A stretch of 64,000 bases of DNA from Iris pallida. Its lineage: Eukaryota; Streptophyta; Magnoliopsida; Asparagales; Iridaceae. A program made the translations under genes and the position numbers. The notes below the pieces were generated by a model. That model did not search any database. It saw only the letters and a list, made by a program, of their open reading frames with translations, and was not told the origin of the DNA. Numbering within the stretch: the first letter of the stretch is position 1; the number at the start of each line of letters is the position of its first letter. The stretch covers positions 1 to 64,000 of the forward strand of contig JANAVB010004074.1 of the NCBI GenBank assembly GCA_029216955.1, given 5' to 3'. Positions 45,560-57,800 of the stretch are shown one piece after another.

Positions 45560-46948
45560 CATCCTCCAGTAATAAGGTGAAGGCCTGGCCCTGGCCTTGC
45601 TGAGCTCCCTCCTGCTACCTTCCCCAACCATGCTGTCGCTGCGGCCTCTGCGGGCCTTCCTGGTTCTGTGCCTGGCAAAACATCTGAGCCTGCGTTGGTA
45701 GACGCTGGGCTAGCGGCCTTACGGCCAATACTGGACCTCTGTTCGGTGCTGCCCCTGGAGCTGGCAATGTTGGAAACTGCTAAACAGGCCCTCCTGGCCT
45801 CTGCATCATAGGACAATTGGCAATCCTGTGATCTGGACTGCCATACCTCATGCATAACCAATTAGCCGAACGACATACATCCCTAGTGTGCCCTCCCTTA
45901 CCACAGTAAGTACATCCAATGGGCGCCTCCTGATGCTGATGCTGGTTCCACTGCTGCTGATGCCGAACAGGTGCTGTTATCTCAGATACTACCGTCCTCT
46001 GCGGCACTCCTGACTCATGATTGCGGATGCCGGGTGCTGGTGCCGATGTTCGCTGCACTGCTCCTCCGCTCCTACTCTAGGAATGAGACCTCTTCTGGCT
46101 CCCATGTCTTGTCACCAACCTCTGTTGGGTGAGTTCATGCCTCCGAACTGCCGTTAAAACGGTATCAAAAGTCTGATAGTCGTGCCCTTCTACTAGCTGT
46201 AGAATCTCCAAAAGAAGTCCCTATTGGAACCTCATAGCCTTCTCTGGCTCTGTAGCTACCATTGTCGGTGCAAACCGACTCAGTCTGTAGAACTCTACTG
46301 TATATCCATCCACCGTCTTTCCAGCCTGCTTGCGACTGATAAACCTCTACTGTAGCTCATACATTGCTACCACGCCAAAGTACTTAGCCTTGAATCTGGT
46401 ATGAAAGCTATCCCAGGGAACAGGATGCCTCAATCCAACCTCTTCTGATGCCCACCAATCGCGGGCGAGATCCTGAAGTATCAGTCTGACCTGATCAACC
46501 TTCTCTTCTGCTGGAACCTTAGCTGCAGTCAATATGGCCTCAGTATCCTGAAGCCATGCATCTCCCGTGATGGCGTCCTCCGTGCCGTCAAAATATCTTA
46601 GGTTGAGTCGATAAACCTTTCCGATGCTCCCGAATCTTTTCTGACACTTCTCTCAAGGGCTAATTGTAACCCCTGATTCAGTAGCACATTCTGTTCCTGC
46701 TGTCGGGTCTGCTGTTGCTGATGAGCTGCCACCTGTCGTTGTTGAGTGGTCAGGAATCCCCAGATGACCTCCAGGAGTACTACAGCATCATGTACTAGCA
46801 TCGCTGCTGGCACCGCTATGGGTGCAGGAGTTTCTAGAACCTGCGGTTCTACTGGCTCTGATATCACTTCCACTTGGATCTGATCAGGAGAATATATTCC
46901 TTCCGGTTGCTGCCCCGTCGAGCCATGCTCCACTGGATGTTCTTCCAT
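45560..46948 (-). pseudogene. Element D gag
   Basis: The N-terminus (46948-46598) is Gln-rich with a coiled-coil stretch. The capsid part is read in pieces (WWASEEVGLRHPVPWDSFHTRFKAKYFG, 46532-46347) with in-frame stops after it, including TAG. Two knuckles lie at 45780-45930: CTYCGKGGHTRDVC and a degenerate CMRYGSPDHRIANC that has lost one Cys. The gag type matches Tekay-like chromoviruses. The copy cannot make a full gag. Confidence 0.82.
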
Positions 46949-47176
46949 ATTGGCCTCGCCAGCTACTGAGAAAGAAGCACCCCTATATGGAAAGGTACAT
47001 GATATTAATTATCAGGATGAGGAGGATTCGAGGATGTAATTCAGGTTATAAATCAAGGTGAGGAAAGAGAAATCGAGGCAAGAGATTCAAAGGAAACGAG
47101 TTTGATTGAGACTCCTATAATAGTAACACCCCACAAGTCTAAAAATTTAGACTTGCATGGGCCACCAATAAAATCT
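46949..47176 (-). other. Leader of element D without a recognisable primer site
   Basis: Only 228 bp lie between the gag start and the LTR edge at 47177. On the minus strand the LTR end CGTGACA is followed by AGATTTTATTGGTGGCCC, which is not the tRNA-Met site seen in C and E. A small palindrome (TCTAAAAATTTAGA, 47136-47149) is present. Confidence 0.5.
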
Positions 47177-47603
47177 TGTCACGCTCCAGTACCGAAATAA
47201 AGAGACGGACTAGGCCAGCTACTCCATATGAGGTATACAAATGTCATACGGCGATCGTGGCTGTCAAAAGACAAGGGGGTACATGCTACATTCAAGTCTC
47301 CTATGGTCACACAGAACATCTATGTCTCAACTATTCAAGCAAGAAAATATCAATTAATGAACATATAAGATAAAGCAGTAAGGCGTCCCCGACGCTTCAT
47401 CAAAATGATCATGGAGATCTAGCTTTATAAGTTAGCTAGCCCAGAGAGTCAAAGTTACGTAATTTTACTCAGCTGCAGTCTGATTTAATTACAAATTACG
47501 CGAGGACAAAATATCCAGATTTGCCGGCTAAACGCCAGGACATAAGTAAAGATATTAGAGTGGTGGAGAAGAAACCCACTCGAGTCCTCCGCCCGCCATG
47601 CTT

Positions 47604-47861
47604 CTAGTATGCACCATTGACGTCAGGGAAGAAGGTCAGATCCTCAAGCTCTGCTACGTGATCTGGCCAAGCAAAACCAGCGGGGTCAGCCCCGAATAGC
47701 AAGTACCACAAGGGAGCACAAAAGAGTGAGATAAAACCCAGGCATAAAATAATAATAGTGATAATAATATGCTTCTGGTCGTAACCTCGGTCCATAGCCT
47801 GTCCGAGCACGATAGACCAACCCAACAACCAAACAAGGACATGGGTTGGACCACGCGCCAT
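47604..47861 (-). other. 85-aa hydrophobic ORF, copy in the 5' LTR of D
   Basis: Second copy of the frame at 39837-40094, same length, with the two hydrophobic stretches retained. All the differences I saw change an amino acid, which argues against strong purifying selection since the LTRs separated. Confidence 0.3.
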
Positions 47862-48602
47862 GATAGTTCATGTCCCTTGGATACTAACGGAAGGCTCAAG
47901 CACAGTCAAGTCATTTTTCAAGCAGCCATTCATTCCTGCGGCTTTCTATATTTGGAGGAGTTATCCCCGCGTTATTGAATAAAGGAATCCTCAGATCGTG
48001 TCAACCCAGCAGGGCTAGCCAAACCATAAGACATATAACACTTTGATTATGCACCAGTCCTCCGGAGGGCTACCGCGCCAAAACATTTAACACATAGCTC
48101 GTAGGAGTCGGATATAGCCATCCGCTATAGGCGAATGAAACCATATCCGTGATGACCAACCCGACACGTCAGGACTGGAGCTGAGGTGGCTAGTATGGCA
48201 CGATCTCGGGATTCTTCCCACCCAATGCATCTACAAAGTTAGTTGTCTAGTTAATCCCTAGGTTTTCCTCAGAGTTCACATGTCGTGGTCATATGTTCAT
48301 TCCTCTAGATGCCGTACATCGTACGAGTACCCCAAGAAGGGATCCGTACTGGCTCAAGGAGTCTTACGTATGTTTTCCCCTTCTTGGTGTAATGTAACAC
48401 ACATTACTTACCACATCATTGCTACCGACTATTTGCTATGTAAATGCTGGACTCTTTGTGGTACTGGCAGGTATCATGCAGGAACACTTAGCGCATAGGA
48501 TAGCACCTCGGTGCTCACATAGATTGTACCTCGGTACACGCATAGGGATATTCAGCCTTCACATAGGTAGTCAGCTCAGAAATGAGGACTAAGACATAAA
48601 AG

Positions 48603-49175
48603 AACATGCGGCCGAGGCTCATGAGGCTCGGGAAGAACAGGATCATGCGGTGGCAGGATAATGGTTCAGGCGGCTGAGGGTAACGGGTTCATGCGGCTGG
48701 AAATTGCGAGCGCATGCGGCTCAGGACAGCAGACCTATGCGGCTGGAAGATGGAGTCTTATGCGGCCAGGAACCAACAAGCATATGCTGCAATAACCCTG
48801 CGGCTAAGACCTATGCGGCAAGGAAAGGAGATGCTTATGCGGCTCAAGAATTCGGACATATACGGCTGAAAACTGTCCCGCACCATGCGGCTGGGAAAAG
48901 GTCAGGGTGCACGCGGCTGGTAGGTGCGAGCGTATGCGGCTGAGTCATGCGAGCGTATGCGGCTGAGGAAACTCCTGCGGCTGAAGGACTCATGCGACTG
49001 AAAACTGGTTTATGCGGCCGGAGAAGCTTATGCGGCTGCAAAATACACATGCGGCTTCAAACTGGTTTATGCGGCCGGAGAAGCTTATGCGGCTGAGACT
49101 GCCCAGCGCCATGCGGCTCAAATGCTTATGCGGCTGCCATTGCTTATGCGGCTGCAAATGCTCATGTGGCCGCAG
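48603..49175. repeat. ATGCGGCTG minisatellite, copy in the 5' LTR of D
   Basis: Counterpart of 40835-41410. A block near 49010-49090 (GTTTATGCGGCCGGAGAAGC) is itself duplicated within each array. Confidence 0.85.
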
Positions 49176-49799
49176 GGGACTGTTCATCATCCCTGCTAGG
49201 GCCAGCACAGGCGAACCTAGGGGATGCTCAAATATTGTTTCGGCCATAACTTCCTCCAAACAAGTCAAAATCTAACTTTCCAAAGGTCAAAATTGTATAG
49301 AATCAAATTTCCTACAACATATGACCATTAGTTTTCGAAAATAGCCAAGTATGATAGATCAAAACCATATAAACCCGTGAAACCCTAGTTTTAGAAACTC
49401 AGATCTACACAAATCTAGCCATTAAAATCAAAGACTTCAAGAACTAAACTTGTAGAGAATGAAGAGAAGAACATTATAGATAAATAATATCAAAGAAAAT
49501 CAAGAATAGAAAATTTGCTAATCTCCACTTTTGAGCAAGGTGTACTTGCCTATGGGTGGTGGTTGAGGGAAATAAATGAAAGAGTGAATAAGGAGAGAGA
49601 GTGAGAAAGAGAATATAAATAGGGGTTGGCTTAAGAAAACCCTAATCCTTAATCTCTATCCATTCTACTAATGACAAGCTTAAAAGCTACACGCAACCAT
49701 CAATAAGTAGTATACATAATTATACATATGCTAAATACAGATACCGTACATAGAATTCATGAAACAATATGTATATCGGGATTGGGAAGTGACAATTAA

Positions 49800-50705
49800 C
49801 CAATTTGTACCTACTATCAAGTGGACATGGAGACGATCTACTCCTTTTTCCCGATCACCCTGAGTAAGACAAGTATACTCCTCGTACTTGTCCATTTCTT
49901 CATGTCTTGTATATTCATCTTTGTATCTTCTGGTTGACACGACATTTCACAAGATTGTTTGGCATCATATTTCCTGAGTTTACTTGTGTCTGGAAGGAAA
50001 AATACTACAAATGTGTGATCAAACCCGAGTTACTATTCATGTGAATAGCTTAGGCCCCGTATTGTGCACGCGGGACCGAAGCTGTACCATTTTATGTTAC
50101 ATGAATCTACCCAAGCCGATTACACACTCTGGATGTATTTCGATATATTGTACACTTCAGGTTCATTGTGTATTTCATGTTCAGGACTCATATTTCATGT
50201 TTCCTGTATTTACTTTCAGTATTCATGTTCAGGTTTCATGTCATGTTCTCATTTCTCGTACTTTATATATATTTCATGTATTCTTTTTCATACCATGTTG
50301 TTCATGTTCATTTTCTTGGATATACTTAGCTCCGCTCCTGACTAGGATATGTTGCAGGTGTACTTGCAGGGTACCATTCTACTTTATGGGCCAGAGCCCA
50401 GGATATTAGCTGAGCAAGATGGAGCCATGATTTAGCTTGAGATCTCAGGTTTAGATTATTTTAGCTCTTCCTCTAGATATTGTATGTTGTGAGTTCATAG
50501 TATTTTTCTAGTACTTTTATGATATTATGATTGGTGGATTATGGTGATCATTCTGGGATACGATATTAGATGATGTGATTTACTTTCATTCTTATCTGAA
50601 TTTATAGTTTTCCCTAGATATTAGTACAGCTTACTTCATCGTGTCTAACGACGAAGGCTGGGCGTGTCCGACTCGTGTCCGATTATTCGGGAGCGGGTCG
50701 TGACA
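49800..50705 (+). repeat. Solo LTR F, right part
   Basis: Continues F after the second ATTAA. 50160-50310 has repeated TTCATGT words. It ends GCGGGTCGTGACA at 50705, then AGAC. No primer site follows, so this is not the 5' LTR of a full element here. Confidence 0.6.
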
Positions 50706-52063
50706 AGACACCTTGGATAGGGGAGAGTCGAGACATCTCAGCTTGGATATTTGCAGCATCTTCAAAAGAGATTGGATCAGGACTTCGCGCGCACGGGCGA
50801 AGCTTCAAAACACACGAGCGCTGCCTTTAGTCACGCGGCACACTCCTTCTAATTTATTATAGCACTAGTAGAGAGCGAGGATCAGTAAAATCAACGTGTA
50901 TTAGTGAGTGTCTAATTATTTTCCATGCTCTCAGTTGGTTCAAAAATTTTTATAAAATATGTCATTTATTTTAGTGATCTTTCTAGCCATCCTAGTCAGT
51001 TTCATGCAAGCAGTTTGACAAAATATAAACAAGTAGATATTACGCTAGAACTTACCCATGACAGAGTGTGCTGTGCAACATAAAGCTTACCATTTTCTTC
51101 CCTGTCATATTGCATAACATAAGTTTAACTAGTGCATATTTGCGGAGATCATTGGCATGAAAACCATTCTGGACATAGCTTGGTTTTATGCGGTGCACGT
51201 TCAACGCGGGTAGCGAGCCACGTTGAAGGAGCACCGAATACCCGCGGTACAATCCAGCATAGCTATCGTATTTCTTCCTAGGTCGGATCCGTCCTGTGGC
51301 CCCGGAATACCGTTCGAAGAAACAATCGCCCTTGTATACAAGTTATCCATGACCATGCTAAGTTAAAAAGTTATTCAAGGCATATTTTATGGTATCATTG
51401 CAACACTTATATAATCAATTCATTTCTTTGATTTTGTAGATCATGAAATAATTCTCTCTTTTTTAGAACCGTATCTTTTCTCTTTTTGATGTGAAACTTA
51501 TATTTTTAAAGTAATTCACTCTAAATTGAAACAGTTATCCCGAGTTCTTGATTTGAATCAGAGGGTCGAGGTGAAGGAGGTCAGCCATTCACCTTAGTCT
51601 TTGCTTCAGACGAGGAACTGGTTGGCTGTGCTTAGACGTCGCCTACGCGATCACCTACAATCGCATAAGCAACTGATTAGAACACTGTATTATTCAAGGA
51701 ATTCGATACGAATTCAAAGTTCAAAATGCAAGTCATGAAAACCATCGAAAACATTCATGAAAACACATTCACGAAAACCAAAGCCAAAGCCAAAGCAAGT
51801 GCGACATGAAAAGCAAAGCAACGGGAGGTCTCTCCCGACTCAGCCGCAGAGCCAATCCTCGAGGTGCAATCTGCTGAATATGGGACTTAATTCTGAAGAA
51901 GCCTTTCCATAACGAGAAAAGGATCTTAATTCAATCATTCCCGTTCGACCGATTCGACCGATTTCGACCAATCGGTTTCGACCGAATGGATAGCATACAA
52001 TATTCCTTTCTCATGCACCCCGTGGACGGAGAACGGGACACAATTTAGGGATAGGGCACTACA
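50706..52063 (-). repeat. 5' LTR of element C, outer fragment
   Basis: Related in reverse orientation to the E LTR: CTTGTATACAAG at about 51331, the outer hairpin arms at 51271-51277 and 51316-51322, and the end GGGCACTACA (52054-52063), which mirrors the TGTAGTG start of E. The flank is GCAGA. No gene was found in it. Confidence 0.65.
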
Positions 52064-52557
52064 GCAGAGATGCTTACTGGTCATCCATATGTCGGACGGT
52101 TGAACAATAATGAAAAAAGTTAGTTGAAGAATTGTTCACCTCCGGAGCTGCCCTAAACAAATTTATTTCTTCGTGTGTTAAAAGAATGATAAAAACAACT
52201 ATACTATGAGGACAATCTACAACGCTTTATCGAGATCGAACTAATACTATGAAGAAAGAATTGCGATGCAACAAGTGTTGAAGTTTCTTGCCAATAATCA
52301 TTATGTAGAGTACTATAGAAGACATCCACAAACTAATGAAGTCATTTTCTTTTGTCTTCTTCCTCACATCTCTTTTTCCAAACCCTAAAAAGTTCCTTTC
52401 TCTCTTCCAAATCTCTCTCAACACATGTTGATGCCTAAATTTCATCTTTTAGTAACTAAAATATGATTTAGTATTCATTCTAGACGACTTTTCGAAGTTT
52501 TGAACCCATTTTAGAGTTACAAACTTCAAAAATTCATCCATTATAGGGGATGATGAT
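52064..52557. other. Unassigned AT-rich DNA
   Basis: No recognisable gene. On the minus strand a 72-codon frame (52445-52227) has a basic start but no known motif. CACTACAG at the border (52058) was considered as a CACTA-transposon tip, but no partner end was found. Confidence 0.4.
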
Positions 52558-52854
52558 GGACTGTGACAAATGTTGACAGTCCTACCAATTGAAAAGACTG
52601 TCAAAAAAATTTGGCAGTCCTACATAAAACATTGAACTTCATATTTTCTTTAAGACTGTTGAAATTTTTGACACTCCTTCGGTCCTTCCAATCGGTAGGA
52701 TACATAAAACATTGAATAACATATTTTTTAGGACTGTCAAAATTTTTGACAGTCCTAAAAGGAACTTGCCATAACAGCAAGTTCTTTTTAGGACTGTCAA
52801 TTTTTTTGATAGTGCTACCAATTTGAAAGGCTGTCAAAAAAATTGACAGTCCTA
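52558..52854. repeat. Array of six GGACTGTCAAAAA palindromes
   Basis: Imperfect palindromes of about 26 bp of the form GGACTGTCAAAA/TTTTGACAGTCC at 52558, 52595, 52652, 52731, 52790 and 52828. Two are separated by a shared spacer beginning ACATAAAACATTGAA. Each unit can form a hairpin with about 10-bp arms. Such subterminal hairpins occur in some DNA transposons. No transposase or TIR was seen nearby. Confidence 0.75.
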
Positions 52855-53199
52855 AAAGAATTTTTTTAATAATCGTGGAAGCAGAAGTCATGTAATTAGA
52901 AGAATTTTGTATTTTTTATATAATCATTAAGTTGCATTTATAAGTACTTTTTAATCTATTTTAGAGATAAATAAATTATTTACTCGGTGTAAAAATAAAT
53001 AAATTATCTACTCGGTTTTAAAAAGACTCAAAATTTTAAATCTATCTTAGAGATAAATCTCTCAATTTGTTCATTTCAAAATAAACCTTCATATATAATG
53101 TTTATAAATCTATTTTAGAGATAAGTCTCACAACATCACATTAGATTGACAATAACACAAATATAAATCTAATAACATCATCACACAAATAAAAATATA

Positions 53200-53435
53200 C
53201 ATGATTGTAGAAATTTCTATAATCTTGATAACATACATGACTGTGAAATTTTTCTACATCCCTGGAATGGACTAAAAATATGCAGTACTGTAGACAATTT
53301 ATACAATCCTAACAACATACAGGATTGTGGAAATTTTTTACACTCCTGGAATGGACTGAAAATACAAAGTCCTGATAACATACAGGACTATAGAAATTTT
53401 CTACAGGACTAAAAATTTTCTACAGTCCTGAGTCT
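53200..53435. repeat. Second palindrome array, GACTGTAGAAATTTTCTACAGTC type
   Basis: At least four degenerate units with the form GGACTGTAGAAA/TTTCTACAGTCC. Two share the tail CCTGGAATGGACT (about 53261 and 53345) and several the spacer AACATACA. The same outer word GGACTGT as in the first array but a different core. 52870-53199 and 53436-53956 are AT-rich with no gene seen, apart from repeated ATCTATTTTAGAGATAA words near 52955-53130. Confidence 0.65.
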
Positions 53436-54193
53436 TCCCAGCCGCGACTGTGTCAGAATTCCTTACTTCGAAATTTAAGGGTTCAAAATTTCAAAATTTA
53501 TCCAAAATTTCCAAATATCTCCCAATCCGTTTTTTTCAAACCTCATTCCAATCATGTCTATGACATCAAAATTTTGGCAAGGACCATTTTGTTTTTTGTT
53601 CTGTTTTTGGTGTTGTGAGTGCTAAGAAATGATGTATAAAAGTTTCGGCAACGGGCCGAGCTTGTCAGCAGGAGAAGAAGGAGGAAAAGAAGTTTAGATT
53701 TTAAAGAAAAAGATTTTGGTGAAAATGGAGGTGGTAGAGAAAAATGAGTTTAGATTTGAGAGGGTTTAAGAAGAGAGAGAGTGAAAATTAGAAATGAATA
53801 TGTTTGAGAGGGTTTAGAGGGGGGATTGGGGGTAGGCAGCCCGTAACAAAAAATAGGCTGTCCTGAGTAAAAGTTCCTCTAAACTGGGCTAACCCCAATC
53901 CTGGACTAGTCCTGAGTGAGAAATGATGTACCCTTATAATTTGTCTTAAACTTTTAGGCCTCGTTTGGTTCACGGAAAGGAAAGGAAAGGAAAGGAAAGG
54001 AAAGAAAAGAAAAGAAAATCAAATAATCAATTCCTTATTGTTTTTCTTTCCTTAGAAAATTTTAATTTCTATTAGTTTTTTTTTATGTTTGGAGAGGATA
54101 AAAAATTAGAAGAAAAATTGAATTTTTTCTATATAGTAGGAAAGTTATGGTTGATGGGGGAACCACTTTCATTTTTATTGTAAAGCAAAGAGA

Positions 54194-54423
54194 TGTAGAT
54201 AGAAAATAGAGGGAATTATTTATTCATTCACGTTGTATATCAATCAACTTGAGAAGAGCCATTTATATAGTTTACAATGAAGGTTTAATATCATCATGAC
54301 AATTAAAGGAGAAATGCCAAAAGACATAGGTTATGGATAACCAAATGTCATAGGTTATGAATAACCAAAAGACATAGGTTATGTAGGCTAAATAATTATA
54401 GTAAACTATCCATATTTACAACA
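54194..54423 (-). repeat. 3' LTR of element H
   Basis: Right edge at ACAACA (54423), set by the polypurine tract. The part 54265-54423 is shared with the other LTR and contains three repeats of ACATAGGTTATGGATAACCAA-like units. The left edge at TGTAGATAG is a guess. Confidence 0.6.
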
Positions 54424-54719
54424 CTCTCCCTTGGATATTCACTATTAATTAGTTGGTGGTGTATGCGCATTTATTGCCTCGTTAAAACCTTACTAAGAAA
54501 AATTCAGTGGAAAAAAAAAATCTTAGTCAAGGAAAAAGAGTACAACGTGCAAAACTCAAAAAATATTTTTCGTGAGTCATACTCCCCCTCGATATAATGG
54601 ATTTGCTTGACTTCGATCACTTTCGTCCTTTGGAGCTCATGTGCATAAAATAATTTTGGTAGAATGTGCTTATTCGATCTCCTTTGATGAATCCCTCTCG
54701 GACTTGCATAATCCAAGCC

Positions 54720-55050
54720 GTATTGTCTTTGAATATTATTGTAGGCTCATATGTAACTGTAGGTAATTGACAATTTACTCATATATGATAAATGATCGAT
54801 CGCAACCACATACTTTCTCTTGTTGCTTCTTGTAATACAATTAATTCTGCATAGTTAGAGGGAGTTGCTACTGATCCTTGCTTTGCTGATTGTCAAGATA
54901 GCTGCATGGTTATTAATAAACACATAACCTGTTTGGGAGCAACCCTTATGAGGTTCAGAAAAATATTTGAGTTTGCAAAACCATCTAGAAAAGAATTGTT
55001 AGTGGAATCATAGGAGTAAAATAATACCATGTCAGTTGTTCCAAGAGATA
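54720..55050 (-). pseudogene. Element H RNase H fragment
   Basis: Around 54790-54895 the minus strand reads a copia-type RNase H block (ATPSNYAELIVLQEATRESM, then WLRS). It is very decayed. Confidence 0.6.
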
Positions 55051-55289
55051 TCTCAATACATGTTTAACTTCATTCCAATGTCTAAGTGTAGGTGCAAAAA
55101 TATATCTAGATAATAAATTAACAGAAAATTCAATACCTGGTCTTGTGTATTAGCTAGATATAGTAGTGCTCAAATATCACTTAATACGGTATTTAAGGAC
55201 CAAGAACTTTTTCATCTTCTCCCTTTGGTCGGAATGGATCTTTATCCAAATCCAAACTGCATACAACCATAGGCGTATGCAAATCGAGA

Positions 55290-56445
55290 CTAACTTTTGT
55301 CTTTCCCAAGTCTTTCATTGAAAATCCATTTTTTAAATAGTTTGCAGTTTTCTCCAATTCTATAGAAGACCTGATCAGGTTTTATATCATCCATATATAC
55401 TGCTACTATCGAAAATCCATTTCCAAATTTCTTAATGAAGACACATGGGTAAATTTGACTATTTTGTATCATTCTTTAGTCAAATATATAATAAAACGAT
55501 TATACCACATTCTTTCGAATTATTTAAATCTATATAATGCTCGTCTAATTTGAACACATGCCCTTTAGACTTAGTCTTTGGCATTGTAAATCCTTCTAGA
55601 ATTTTTATACATATATCAGTATCTAAGTCTCCATATAAATATACAGTTACAACATCCATAAACCTTATATCAAGATTTTTAGAAACTGCGAGACTAATTA
55701 GATATCTAAAATAACATCCGTAATTGGAGAGCATGTCTCAACGTAGTCAATTCCAGGTCTTTGAGAGAAACCTTGTGCTACAAGTTGGGCTTTACATCTT
55801 TCAACTTTGTTTCTCTCATTTCGTTTTCTCACAAAACACCTATTTAAAACCAACATGGCTTATGCCCTTTGGTGTTTCCATAGGTCCAAACACACAACAT
55901 TTTTCTAAAGATTTTAATTCTACTTGAATAGCATCTTTTCAGATTGTCCAATCTTTTCTTTGTCGACATTCATTTATACTACGTGATTCATTTTCATAAT
56001 CATCATTGTTCTTTGATATTTCAGTAGCTACTGCATAGCTAAATATGTCATCGATGATAAGTGCTTTTCTATTCCACAATTCACCTGAACATGCATGGAA
56101 TATCGAGATCTCTTTATTTTCAGGTACCTGTGTCTCTCTAGAGGCATCCATAGACATTTTATTGAATTTGGAAACATACACATCTTCATTATTTGTTTTC
56201 AGAGCTTCGGCCACTATTAGGCTTTTATCAGAACAAGATGTTTCATTAGCTCTCCTCTTTCTAGGAGCACTATCATTGGAACCTATAGGCCTACCACGAT
56301 TTTGACGTGTAGTAGTAGATTCATTTGTCGCCTTGTTTGGATTTTGTCCAACTGGAACAATGATTCTGGCTGGCACATTCATAGCTGGCACATGTGATCT
56401 AGTTACCTTTGCGACATTTATATACATCAAGTAATTGATTTGCAA
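55290..56445 (-). pseudogene. Element H reverse transcriptase
   Basis: Pieces in order on the minus strand: a lysine-rich linker with GRPIGSNDSAPRKRR (56330-56260), the RT N-terminus (IFSYAVATEI, then WTIWKDAIQVELKSLE across the frame end), a middle part (DIRFMDVVTVYLYGDLDTDIC, about 55660) and the catalytic block VAVYMDDI (about 55400). Several frameshifts separate them. YMDD within VAVYMDD is unusual beside the common YVDD. Confidence 0.8.
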
Positions 56446-56956
56446 TTTCTTGCAAATGTATCATTCTTCTTGTCTCATAATCACATTATGGAGTTCTTGG
56501 ATCTTGATGAGATAGAGTAGACATATTATTCCATGTCAATTCACGTCGTTCATTAGCAATGATTTGTTCTATGTGAACAATTTGTTGCTTATCTCCCCTT
56601 AACGGCGGAAAGACTCTCTCATCAAATTGGCAATCATCAAATCTTGTAGTAAAGACATAACTAGTCATTGGTTTTAAATACCTTATTATGGAAGAAGACT
56701 CAAAACTAATGTATATTCTCAAACATTATTGGGGACCTATCTTAGTTCTTTTGAGAGATGGAATTGGGACATATATTGTACATCCAAACTTTTTCAAATA
56801 TAAAATGTTTGATTGCTTACCACTAACAAGTTGTATGGGTGAAAAATTATGGCAAGCAGTCGATCTAAACTTAACTAGAGATGCAGCATGAAAAATAATA
56901 TATCCGTAAGCCTCAATTGGCAAACTAGATTGCATTAGTAGAGGTCTAGATATAAG

Positions 56957-57800
56957 TTAGAGATGTTTAATAAATGACTCAGCTAACCCATTTTGTGTGT
57001 GCATACGGGAAACATGATGCTCTACCTCAATCCCTAATGATGTACAATAATCATCAAAAACTTGTGAGATAAATTCTGTGGCATTATCAAGTCTAATTGA
57101 CATAATTGAGTTGTCTGGAAACTGAGATCTAAGTTTAATAATTTGGGCCAAAAGACGAGAAAATACAAGATTTCTAGTAGACAATAAACAAACATTTGAC
57201 CACCTAGTAGATGCATCTATGAATACCATAAAATATCTAAAAGGACCACTAGCAGGATGAATAGGACCACAAATATCTCCTTATATTATTTGCAAGAAAG
57301 TAAGATACTCATCCTTAACTTTTAGAAAAGATGGTCTAGCTATAATCTTCCTTGTAAAGAAGGAACACATATGTGATTCTTCGATAAGCCAATATCGTGA
57401 TTTTTCAATAAATATCCACAATGATTATCAATGATCCGATTGAACATATTTGTCCCAGATGACCCAAAGGGTCATGCCAAATGCTATATAAGACGGGATT
57501 ATTGGCTTTATATTTTGTCACATTCATATTAGATTCAATTATACCAATGGTTGTGAAAGACAAACCCATTGAAAGATAAGATAATTCTTCTAATGTGAGC
57601 CTTTTGCTCCCAATATTAGATGTGCTACGTAATGACTCTTTGTTGTTATCATTTCGAGTTTCAATATAGTACCCATTTTACGTATATCCTTGAAACTTAA
57701 CAAATTTATTTTCAGAACCGCTTGAATATAACCCATTCTGCAAATAAGTTTGAGTATCATTAGGTAACATGATGCATGCTCTTCCAAAGCTTTCAATTAT
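56957..57800 (-). pseudogene. Element H integrase
   Basis: The core reads MVFIDASTRWSNVCLLSTRN (first Asp), then IRLDNATEFISQVFDDYC (second Asp; D-N-A-T-E where most elements have D-N-A/G-x-E) and HTQNGLAESFIKHL with the catalytic Glu. Upstream, 57796-57590 reads the region before integrase (YVAHLILGAKGSH). Interrupted by stops. Confidence 0.82.

Larger units (their letters stand above)
47177..49794 (-). repeat. 5' LTR of element D (2618 bp)
   Basis: Starts TGTCACGCTCCAG and ends GGAAGTGACA, giving the TGTCAC/GTGACA inverted ends. Followed by the target duplication ATTAA. It contains the 85-aa hydrophobic ORF (47604-47861) and the ATGCGGCTG array (48603-49175). Confidence 0.92.
31109..49799 (-). 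mobile_element. Element D: complete Tekay-type chromodomain gypsy element, 3' LTR split by E
   Basis: LTRs at 31114-42068 (minus the E insertion) and 47177-49794. The target duplication ATTAA is exact at 31109-31113 and 49795-49799. Coding runs on the minus strand: gag, protease, RT, RNase H, integrase, chromodomain. The polypurine tract AAGGAGGATAGAGA lies beside the left LTR. The coding region has several stops and frame changes. No standard tRNA-Met primer site is visible left of 47177. The element lies inside solo LTR F. Confidence 0.92.

Noticed and set aside
52057..52075. CACTACAG as the tip of a CACTA transposon with the palindromes as subterminal repeats
   Set aside because: No inverted partner end and no transposase were found, and the position fits the end of the C LTR as the mirror of the E LTR start.
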